A model generated the notes under the pieces. That model made no database searches and was not told the origin of the DNA. It saw only the letters and a list, made by a program, of their open reading frames with translations. The position numbers and the translations under genes are program-made. DNA of 7,552 nt. Origin: Chloroflexota bacterium (GTDB lineage Bacteria; Chloroflexota; Anaerolineae; Anaerolineales; Villigracilaceae). Location of the stretch: assembly GCA_021823555.1 (NCBI GenBank), contig JAKANW010000126.1, positions 1-7,552 on the forward strand, written 5' to 3'. Positions 1 through 5,452 of this stretch are shown here, piece after piece (positions within the stretch are counted from its first letter, which is position 1; each line of letters opens with the position of its first letter).

Positions 1-204
1 AGCCAGGTTATCAAGAATCAAAGTGCCATTCAGTTCAATGGCTTTGATGCCACGAAATTTTTGACCGCTGCATAGCCAAATAATGATCAAAAGCAACAAT
101 AACCCGGAAAGGCCGACATTGACCCGGAATTGGCGTTCCTTTCGCAACTGGGCTTCATACAATAACTCTGCTTGAGATTTTGCTGTTGCACCTGAAGCGC
201 TCAT
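1..204 (-). CDS. Probable amino acid ABC transporter permease, N-terminal fragment
   Basis: These are the first 68 codons of a protein continuing past the left edge. The start is the ATG whose complement is at 202-204, preceded by an AAAGGAAC Shine-Dalgarno. The N-terminus is a polar, charged cytoplasmic segment of about 30 residues (MSASGATAKSQAELLYEAQL...). One strongly hydrophobic segment follows at residues 31-45 (GLSGLLLLLIIIWLC), then a polar stretch ending ELNGTLILDNLA. A first membrane helix followed by an extracytoplasmic loop ending in an 'xxDNL' phrase is the usual opening of polar amino acid permeases (HisM/GlnP type), which together with an ATPase form the membrane channel. It lies directly downstream of the solute-binding protein on the same strand, 81 bases away, which supports the call. 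Too little is present to exclude another membrane protein. The ATPase and the permease core are not in the window. Confidence 0.6.
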   Translation of the reverse strand, partial: MSASGATAKSQAELLYEAQLRKERQFRVNVGLSGLLLLLIIIWLCSGQKFRGIKAIELNGTLILDNLA

Positions 205-240
205 GAGAATGGTTCCTTTCCGAAAGCAGGGCGAACAAAC

Positions 241-270
241 AAAGGGAAGCGGCGATAGCCGCTTCCCTTT
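241..270 (-). terminator. Intrinsic terminator/attenuator between binding-protein and permease genes
   Basis: A perfect 13-bp stem (AAAGGGAAGCGGC at 241-253 with its complement at 258-270) closes on a GATA tetraloop. Read on the minus strand, the stem ends in CCCUUU followed by GUUUGUU, an imperfect U-tract. It lies 15 bases after the stop of the solute-binding protein and 36 bases before the permease start. Partial termination or mRNA 3'-end protection at this spot is a known way for ABC operons to make much more binding protein than permease; that role is inferred here. Confidence 0.75.
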
Positions 271-285
271 TACATTTCTTTAGAA

Positions 286-1191
286 TTACTTGTTGGGAGC
301 CTGGGTGAGGTCCATCTTGAACCACTTATTTGAAAGCGCAGTGAGGGTGCCGTCGGAGTGCATCTTGGTGATGGTCTTATCCACTTCGGCGCGCAGCGTA
401 TCTGAGGGTAGTGTGGATGCCTTGTCGAACGCGGCTGCCAAATCCTCGGAATAAACCGGGTTGCCGAGTTTCACCACCGGCATGCCCGCCGCGATGTTGG
501 CATCCACAACTGTGGCTGAGGTCACATAGCCGACGAAGTCCTTACGGCCGGAGGCGATGGCCTGGGCGCATTCCTGGTCGGTATCGAGAGTCACAACCGT
601 AATATTAGCCGGGACATGAGCATAGACCGACGCGGCAGGCAGTCCAAGAGCGGCCATATCGTTATTGAGCCAGGATTCGTATGTGGTCGCGGTTCCTGCG
701 CACAAGGCCTGGCCGGAAAGCTGGTCCAGAGAGGTAATTCCAGCATCCTTCGAAACAGCAATGACGGCCGGAGTGTAATAGTACGGAGCGCTAAAGTCCA
801 GCACCTTTTGGCGATCGGTTGTAATGGTCATCGAACCCACGCTGACGTCCCATTTGTTTGCCCAATTGCCGGCTGTGATCGCATCCCAGTTTGGGGTGGC
901 AAAGCAGGTTTCCACACCCAGGCTATCGCCAATCGCCTTGGCAACATCCACGTCGAAGCCTTGCATTTCGGCTGTGGTCAGGGCGTCAGACGGGCATTTG
1001 GTGTCAGACGGGCGCTTGCCACTGGTATTCAGGAAGGACTGCGGCTCGTAGTTTGGGTCGGTTGAGACGAGAATGTAACCGCGCTGCTTGATTGCACCAA
1101 GCAGGTCACTCGCAGTTGGGCCGCCGCCGCAGGCTGTGAGGGCAATGGATGCGATCACAAGCAAGCTGACTAGAACGAACAGTTTCTTCAT
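286..1191 (-). CDS. Polar amino acid ABC transporter substrate-binding lipoprotein (SBP_bac_3 family)
   Basis: This is an extracytoplasmic solute receptor of an ABC importer, 301 residues. I chose the ATG at 1191 because GGAGGAG lies just upstream; the frame is open a few codons further, to a TTG at 1203 that falls inside the ribosome-binding site. Residues 1-20 are a lipoprotein signal peptide (MKK, hydrophobic core) with lipobox LTAC and lipidated Cys21. The mature part follows the family-3 pattern: ILVSTDPNYEP (40-50) opening lobe 1, GFDVDVAKAIGDSLG (78-92), NWDAI (101-105), then DVSVGSMTITTDRQKVLDFSAPYY (residues 115-138, split here only by function) with ligand-binding Arg127. GTATTYESWL (166-175) lies in lobe 2, and DGTLTALSNKWF (280-291) is the C-terminal signature. 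Oddities: an insertion at about 54-76 carrying Cys66; further cysteines at 96, 164 and 208 that could make two disulfides; and no Asp at the usual ammonium-binding position after DFVGYV. Function as a small-solute binder is firm; the ligand is unknown. Confidence 0.9.
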   Translation of the reverse strand: MKKLFVLVSLLVIASIALTACGGGPTASDLLGAIKQRGYILVSTDPNYEPQSFLNTSGKRPSDTKCPSDALTTAEMQGFDVDVAKAIGDSLGVETCFATPNWDAITAGNWANKWDVSVGSMTITTDRQKVLDFSAPYYYTPAVIAVSKDAGITSLDQLSGQALCAGTATTYESWLNNDMAALGLPAASVYAHVPANITVVTLDTDQECAQAIASGRKDFVGYVTSATVVDANIAAGMPVVKLGNPVYSEDLAAAFDKASTLPSDTLRAEVDKTITKMHSDGTLTALSNKWFKMDLTQAPNK

Positions 1192-1267
1192 TTTCTCCTC
1201 CAAGAGAAAGTAGAGTGTTTTGCAATTTCAAAAGGGAAGAGTCAATAGAAAGACACCTCCATCAATT

Positions 1268-1286
1268 GTCATTGCCGTGGAATGAC
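1268..1286. repeat. Short inverted repeat in the leader of the binding-protein gene
   Basis: GTCATT (1268-1273) and AATGAC (1281-1286) are perfect 6-bp inverted arms around a 7-base spacer. The element lies downstream of the predicted minus-strand promoter and about 77 bases upstream of the binding-protein start, so it would be in the 5' leader. It could be an operator or a small RNA hairpin. Arms this short can also arise by chance. Confidence 0.3.
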
Positions 1287-1305
1287 TGGCACATCCCGCA
1301 TACTA

Positions 1306-1333
1306 AGCATAGACTATTTTCGTCATTTGTCAA
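1306..1333 (-). promoter_or_regulatory. Sigma-70-type promoter for the ABC transporter operon
   Basis: On the minus strand a perfect -35 box TTGACA (complement at 1328-1333) is followed after 16 bases by TATGCT (complement at 1306-1311, 4 of 6 matches to TATAAT). Transcription would begin near 1298, giving a leader of about 107 bases before the binding-protein ATG. A second TTGACT (complement at 1350-1355) lies 22 bases further upstream, in the same orientation. Confidence 0.6.
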
Positions 1334-1337
1334 GATT

Positions 1338-1365
1338 ATTGGTTGTTTTAGTCAAATGGTAAAAT
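1338..1365 (+). promoter_or_regulatory. Weak candidate promoter for the SCP2-AOR-NnrED operon
   Basis: A good -10 box TAAAAT lies at 1360-1365. The best -35-like sequence at an allowed distance is ATTGGT/TTGGTT at 1338-1344 (spacing 15-16), which is poor. The region is A/T-rich and about 28 bases upstream of the GTG start, so a transcription start just after 1370 would give a very short leader. The boxes lie next to the divergent ABC promoter, so a shared regulator is possible. Confidence 0.35.
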
Positions 1366-1392
1366 AGATTATCCCGGTTTCAGGAGGTTCCT

Positions 1393-1803
1393 GTGTCTGC
1401 TGTTTTTCCAAGCACCGAATGGTTGAAAGCCCTGGAAGAAAAATTGAATTCCGATGGTCGCTATCAAGGCATTGCCAAGAACTGGGAGGGCGATTTGATC
1501 TTCGATATTCAGCCTGAAGGGAATATCAAGCAACCCTTGTTGATGTACCTTGACCTCTGGCATGGTACCTGCCGCAGGAGTGAATACTCACCTGACCCGG
1601 CTTCCTATCCAAAGCCGACCTTCGTCCTGCGCTCCCCATATAATAATTTCACTGCCATTCTGCTTGGCAAGCTCGATCCCATGACCGCCATGATGACCGG
1701 CAAACTCAAAGTTCAAGGGAACCTCGGTTACATGATGCGCAACGTGCCGACCGTGTTGGACTTCGTCCGTTGCGCGCGTGAAGTCACGACGGAAATTCTG
1801 TGA
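1393..1803 (+). CDS. SCP2 sterol-binding/sterol-carrier domain protein
   Basis: A 136-residue single-domain protein. It starts with GTG at 1393, five bases after a strong AGGAGG (1382-1387). The C-terminal half carries the SCP2 signature: FTAILLGKLDPMTAMMTGKLKVQGNLGYMM around residues 86-115 (strand, 'GKLDP', then 'GKLKVxGN' and a helix). There is no signal peptide or membrane segment, so it is cytosolic. SCP2 domains enclose a hydrophobic tunnel that binds lipids, acyl chains or other apolar ligands, and many bacterial copies are stand-alone proteins of about this size. It is first in a tight operon: its stop is only 6 bases before the AOR start, and both genes are in the same frame. The context suggests it binds a hydrophobic substrate or product of the AOR, or acts as a small accessory subunit; this is inference. 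Trp10, Trp31 and Trp56 and the Tyr-rich middle (residues 65-83) are noticeable but unassigned. Confidence 0.85.
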   Translation: MSAVFPSTEWLKALEEKLNSDGRYQGIAKNWEGDLIFDIQPEGNIKQPLLMYLDLWHGTCRRSEYSPDPASYPKPTFVLRSPYNNFTAILLGKLDPMTAMMTGKLKVQGNLGYMMRNVPTVLDFVRCAREVTTEIL

Positions 1804-1809
1804 CCGTTT

Positions 1810-3627
1810 ATGCAGCCTATCCTAAGAATTGATCTGACGACTCGAAGAACAGAAACATATCGTGTCCCCGTGGAATGGGAACGCGATTTTTTAGGCGGCG
1901 CCTCGCTGGCGGCTCGTTTGTTGTATTCCTCCCTCACACCCGACCTTGACCCGCTCTCACCTGATGCGCCCCTGCTGTTTATGACCGGCCCACTGACGGG
2001 AACCTCCGGTCCGACAACAGGCCGCTTCGTCATCTGCGGAAAAGGGGTTGCCACCGGTTTATGGGCCGAATCCAACATTGGCGGATTCTGGGGCCCAGAG
2101 CTGCGCAAGGCCGGTTACGATGGGCTTTGGGTGACGGGGAAAGCCGAAGGACCGGTCTATCTCTGGATCAACGAGGGCAGGCTCGAGGTGCGGAATGCGG
2201 CGCATCTGTGGGGGCTGGATACGTACGAAACGCAGGATAAAGTCAAAGAAGAGGTCGGCGACAAGTCTGCTCATGTCTGCGTGATTGGGCCTGCCGGTGG
2301 AAAGAAAGTCGCGTTTGCATCCATTATGTGCGATCATGGGCGCTTTGCCGGCCGCACCGGCATGGGGGCGGTGATGGGGGCGAAGAATCTCAAAGCCGTG
2401 GCCGTGCGCGGCATCCGGGAGATCCCATTGTTTGATTTGAATAAGTATAAACCCCTGCGCTCTGAAGCGAATCACGCTTTGAAGGAGAATACCGAATCAC
2501 AAGTATTGCGGGAATTGGGGACAGCCGGTGCTGCCAATTATGCGGAATATCTTGGCCAGATGCCCGCAAAATATTATCACCAGGGGGGCTTTGAAAATGT
2601 GGATCATGTCTCCGGGGCCAGGATGACTGAAACGATCCTGGTGGGACGCAGCGCCTGCCAGGGATGTGTGATTGCCTGCGGGCGGGTGGTGGCGCTGGGT
2701 GACAAGGTCAAACGCAAGGGGCCTGAATATGAAACGATTGTTGGTTTCGGCCCCAACCTGTTGAATGACAATCTTGAGTCAGTGGTGAATTTGGGGGAAC
2801 TCTGTGACCGTTACGGCATGGATACCATCAGTACGGCCAACACGATCGGCCTGGCGTTTTATCTTTTTGACCAAGTCGTGGTGACCGAACAGGATATGGG
2901 CGGCCTGCAATTGAAGTGGGGCGATGCCGCCGCAGCGGGACAGCTTGTTCATCTGATTGCCCGCCGCGAGGGCATCGGTGATTGGCTGGCGGAGGGGTCG
3001 CGCCGCTTCGGCGCGCGTTTCGGCGCGGAGGACGAAGCCGTCCAGGTCAATGGCCTGGAGATCGCTTATCACGATCCGCGCGGGGTGTCGGGTATGGCGC
3101 TCGTGTATGCCACTTCGCCGCGCGGCGCATGCCACAACCAGTCCGATTATTTCGTGGTGGATTGGGGGCACGTCGAGCCGGGTATGGGCATCGAACATTT
3201 TGGCCGTCAGGATGGCGCGGAAAAGGCGGCCAACGTGGCCCATCATCAGGATTGGCGCACTGTCTACAATTCCATGGTCATGTGCATCTTTGCCAATGTC
3301 TCACCTGAGATGCAGGCGGCCTTGATCAATGCCGCCTGCGGCCTCGATCTGACTGCGCTGGATATGCTCAAGGCGGGGGAGCGCGGCTGGAATCTCAAGC
3401 GGGCGATCAATCACCGGCTAGGGCTGACGCGGGCCAACGATAGATTGCCCAAGGCCTTGCTGGAACCGCTGTCCAGCGGCGGCGCGGGAGGATATGTGAT
3501 TGACCTGCCTGCCATGCTGGAGGCCTATTATGCGGCTCGCGGCTGGGACCCCGAAACGGGCCGGCCAACGAAAGAGCGTCTCCTGGCTTTGGGACTGGAT
3601 GACATCGCTGCAGACTTGTGGAATTGA
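1810..3627 (+). CDS. Aldehyde:ferredoxin oxidoreductase family enzyme (tungsten/molybdenum bis-pterin)
   Basis: At 605 residues it is normal length for the AOR family, whose members oxidise aldehydes to carboxylic acids with a W (sometimes Mo) bis-pyranopterin and pass electrons through one Fe4S4 cluster. The N-terminal domain (about 1-205) has the pterin-cradling phrases GPLTGTSGP, SNIGGFWGPELRKAGYDGLWVTGKAEGPVYL and RFAGRTGMGAVMGAKNLKAV (178-197). The cluster ligands are clear: C283-x2-C286-x3-C290, and C492 about 200 residues later, as in Pyrococcus AOR. The first pterin motif is D333-x-x-G-M-D338 followed by TIST. GPEYE (304-308) and RGACH (438-442) carry the Glu and His expected near the metal. 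The second pterin motif before C492 reads N487-S-M-V-M-C, with Asn in place of Asp. There is no export signal. The ATG at 1810 is the only start possible after the in-frame TGA at 1801, and no Shine-Dalgarno precedes it, so translation is probably coupled to the SCP2 gene. No ferredoxin-like or NADH-oxidising partner subunit is adjacent. Substrate unknown. Confidence 0.93.
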   Translation: MQPILRIDLTTRRTETYRVPVEWERDFLGGASLAARLLYSSLTPDLDPLSPDAPLLFMTGPLTGTSGPTTGRFVICGKGVATGLWAESNIGGFWGPELRKAGYDGLWVTGKAEGPVYLWINEGRLEVRNAAHLWGLDTYETQDKVKEEVGDKSAHVCVIGPAGGKKVAFASIMCDHGRFAGRTGMGAVMGAKNLKAVAVRGIREIPLFDLNKYKPLRSEANHALKENTESQVLRELGTAGAANYAEYLGQMPAKYYHQGGFENVDHVSGARMTETILVGRSACQGCVIACGRVVALGDKVKRKGPEYETIVGFGPNLLNDNLESVVNLGELCDRYGMDTISTANTIGLAFYLFDQVVVTEQDMGGLQLKWGDAAAAGQLVHLIARREGIGDWLAEGSRRFGARFGAEDEAVQVNGLEIAYHDPRGVSGMALVYATSPRGACHNQSDYFVVDWGHVEPGMGIEHFGRQDGAEKAANVAHHQDWRTVYNSMVMCIFANVSPEMQAALINAACGLDLTALDMLKAGERGWNLKRAINHRLGLTRANDRLPKALLEPLSSGGAGGYVIDLPAMLEAYYAARGWDPETGRPTKERLLALGLDDIAADLWN

Positions 3628-3640
3628 TTTGGAGAAAATA

Positions 3641-5275
3641 ATGAAACTGGTTACCGTTGATGAAATGAAAGCTATCGAGCAGGAGGCCAATTCCAAAGGC
3701 CTCACCTACGAAGATATGATGGAAAATGCCGGGCGGGAACTGGCTTACGCAGTGGCCGACCTGCCATATTTCTACGAGGAAGAGGATGTGGAAATCCTTG
3801 GGCTGGTCGGGCCTGGCAATAATGGCGGCGATACGTTGGTGGCTCTGACCCACCTGGCCGCGGACGGTTGGACGGCGCGCGCGTATCTGGTTAAGCGCAA
3901 GCCCAAAGGCGATGAACTCATCCAGCAATTTATGGAAATGGGCGGGGAAGTGCTCGAACTTTCCAAGGATAAGGATTTTACGTCCCTGTATGCCTGGCTG
4001 GAAACTGCCCACGTTCTGTTGGATGGCGTGCTGGGCACGGGCATTAAGTTGCCGTTGAAGGAAGATGTGGCGCAGGTCTTGAAAACTGTCAACCAGGCGA
4101 TGGAGGGACTTGAAGAGCTGCCATTTGTGGTTGCTGTGGATTGTCCCTCCGGCGTGGACAGCGACACAGGCGAGGCCGCCGAGGAAGTGATCCCAGCCGA
4201 CCTGACCGTCACCATGGCGGCGGTCAAACGCGGTTTGCTGAAATTTCCTGCCTACGACCTGGTGGGCGATTTGCAGGTAGTGGGCATTGGCCTGGATGAA
4301 AGTATCGAATCCTGGGTGAACATCCAGCAGGAGGTGGCCGGGGAGGAGACAGTGGCCGATATCCTCCCACCGCGTCCCTCCGATTCGCATAAAGGCACGT
4401 TTGGGACGGCTGTCATCGCGGCAGGCTCGGTCAATTACACCGGCGCGGCCTGGCTGGCGGGTATGGCAGCCTATCGCGCCGGCGCAGGGCTGGTCACTCT
4501 GGCTGTGCCCGCTCCTTTACATATCGCATTGGCGGGACAATTCCCTGAAGCCACCTGGATCTTGCTGCCGCATGAACTTGGCGTCATTTCCGCGGCTGCC
4601 GCCGAAGTCCTGGCCAAGAACCTTGAGCGTGCGACGGCCCTGTTGATCGGCCCCGGCTTTGGGTTGGAGGATGCCACCCGTGAGTTTATCGAAAACCTGC
4701 TGACCAGCAAAGCCTCCCGGAAAAAGAACACGGCGCGCATCGGGTTTGTGCATGGAGACGAGCAGAAGAAGGAAGAAAAGGCAACCTGCCTGCCGCCCCT
4801 GGTCTTTGACGCCGACGGTTTGAAACTGCTGGCGAAAATCCCGGGCTGGCATAAACTGCTGCCCGCCCCTGCCGTTTTGACTCCGCACCCAGGCGAGATG
4901 TCTGTCCTGACCGGTTTGCCGACCGAGGAAATCCAGGTGGACCGGCCGGGTGTGGCGGCGCGCTTTGCCAAGGAATGGGGACACGTAGTGGTTTTGAAGG
5001 GCGCGTTTACGATCGTGGCTGCTCCTGATGGAAGAACAACGATGATCCCGGTGGCATCTGCCGCTCTGGCGCGCGCCGGGACTGGCGACGTATTGGCCGG
5101 TCTGATCGTTGGTCTGCGCGCCCAAGGCGTGGAGGCGTATTCGGCGGCGGTGGCCGGGGCCTGGATCCATGCCCGGGCGGGATTGGAAGCAGCCGAAGCC
5201 TTGGGCGGAACCGCTTCTGTTTTGGCGGGTGACGTTCTCGACGCCATCCCAGACGTTTTAGCGGAACTCGGTTAG
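3641..5275 (+). CDS. nnrDE (nnr): Bifunctional NAD(P)HX epimerase / ADP-dependent NAD(P)HX dehydratase
   Basis: This 544-residue fusion repairs hydrated NADH/NADPH: the N-terminal epimerase interconverts R- and S-NAD(P)HX, and the C-terminal kinase-like domain dehydrates the S form using ADP. The epimerase (YjeF_N, about 1-225) shows GPGNNGGD (57-64), DGVLGTG (128-134), DCPSGVDSDTG (167-177) and AVKRGLLKFPA (194-204). The dehydratase (about 240-544) shows KGTFGTAVIAAGS (251-263), YRAGAGLVTLAVP, LLIGPGFG, VFDADGLKLL (388-397), LTPHPGE (413-419), VVLKGAFT and the nucleotide-site GTGD (480-483). I start it at ATG 3641, with GGAGA at 3631-3635; the open frame reaches upstream to 3500 but that part overlaps AOR. 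It follows AOR by 13 bases, in the same operon. A charged insertion at about 355-383 (KASRKKN...DEQKKEEK), just before the DAD motif, is longer than usual for the family. The pairing with AOR hints at heavy reduced-nicotinamide turnover nearby, but NnrED is a general housekeeping enzyme. Confidence 0.95.
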   Translation: MKLVTVDEMKAIEQEANSKGLTYEDMMENAGRELAYAVADLPYFYEEEDVEILGLVGPGNNGGDTLVALTHLAADGWTARAYLVKRKPKGDELIQQFMEMGGEVLELSKDKDFTSLYAWLETAHVLLDGVLGTGIKLPLKEDVAQVLKTVNQAMEGLEELPFVVAVDCPSGVDSDTGEAAEEVIPADLTVTMAAVKRGLLKFPAYDLVGDLQVVGIGLDESIESWVNIQQEVAGEETVADILPPRPSDSHKGTFGTAVIAAGSVNYTGAAWLAGMAAYRAGAGLVTLAVPAPLHIALAGQFPEATWILLPHELGVISAAAAEVLAKNLERATALLIGPGFGLEDATREFIENLLTSKASRKKNTARIGFVHGDEQKKEEKATCLPPLVFDADGLKLLAKIPGWHKLLPAPAVLTPHPGEMSVLTGLPTEEIQVDRPGVAARFAKEWGHVVVLKGAFTIVAAPDGRTTMIPVASAALARAGTGDVLAGLIVGLRAQGVEAYSAAVAGAWIHARAGLEAAEALGGTASVLAGDVLDAIPDVLAELG

Positions 5276-5278
5276 AAG

Positions 5279-5384
5279 CCCTGAGCGCAGCCGAAAGGCG
5301 AGTTATCAAACAAGCCCACAATCTTCGCCGCCTGCGCTTCGACTGTGTTCGGTCGAAGAACTGTCATCACTCCGCTCAGCGAGG
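5279..5384. repeat. Degraded REP-like intergenic inverted-repeat block
   Basis: Just after the nnr stop, CTGAGCG (5281-5287) pairs with CGCTCAG (5373-5379). Inside this, CTTCGAC (5337-5343) pairs with GTCGAAG (5352-5358) around an 8-base loop. The words CCCTGAGCGCAG and CTTCGACTGTG...CGCTCAG resemble the 'CTTCGACTxCGCTCAG' palindromic repeats that litter the intergenic DNA of many environmental bacteria; the resemblance is from memory. No gene is supported in 5276-5452, and the open frames crossing it have no family features. Confidence 0.5.
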
Positions 5385-5393
5385 TTGTATATG

Positions 5394-5427
5394 AAAAAGG
5401 AGCCTGGTGAAAACCAGGCCCCTTTTT
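5394..5427. terminator. Bidirectional intrinsic terminator between convergent genes
   Basis: AAAAAGG-A-GCCTGG (5394-5407) pairs with CCAGGC-C-CCTTTTT (5414-5427) around the loop TGAAAA, with a single A/C mismatch. The plus strand ends in five U residues and the minus strand ends in CCUUUUU, so it can stop both the nnr transcript and the convergent SPFH-gene transcript. The SPFH stop codon is 26 bases away. Confidence 0.85.
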
Positions 5428-5451
5428 ACGTTTTACGCAATACGAATTACG
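5424..5451 (+). repeat. Four-unit heptamer repeat (NNNTACG)
   Basis: Four adjacent 7-base units, TTTTACG, TTTTACG, CAATACG and AATTACG, share TACG in exact 7-base phase. The block begins inside the terminator T-tract and ends one base before the SPFH-gene stop codon. It is a short variable-triplet repeat of unknown role. It cannot be coding repeats of the SPFH protein, which ends outside it. Confidence 0.55.
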
Positions 5452-5452
5452 T

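Noticed and set aside
616..1065. Plus-strand open frame of 149 codons
   Set aside because: It lies wholly antisense to the well-supported solute-binding protein, has no ribosome-binding site, and its translation shows no family motif.
3500..3640. Upstream extension of nnr by 47 codons
   Set aside because: It overlaps AOR in another frame and has no family similarity. ATG 3641 has GGAGA at proper spacing and begins the usual MKLVTVDEM N-terminus.
3407..4390. Minus-strand open frame of 327 codons opposite AOR and nnr
   Set aside because: It runs antisense across the AOR 3' end and the NnrE domain, both clear from motifs. The translation is rich in His/Gln/Arg as expected of a shadow frame.
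4471..5247. Minus-strand open frames of 258 and 217 codons opposite the NnrD domain
   Set aside because: They are antisense to conserved dehydratase motifs (DAD, HPGE, GTGD), and their composition is typical of frames opposite GC-rich coding DNA.
5337..5358. CTTCGAC/GTCGAAG hairpin as a second terminator or a CRISPR-like repeat
   Set aside because: No T-tract follows on either strand, and there is no regularly spaced array; it fits a REP-like remnant better.
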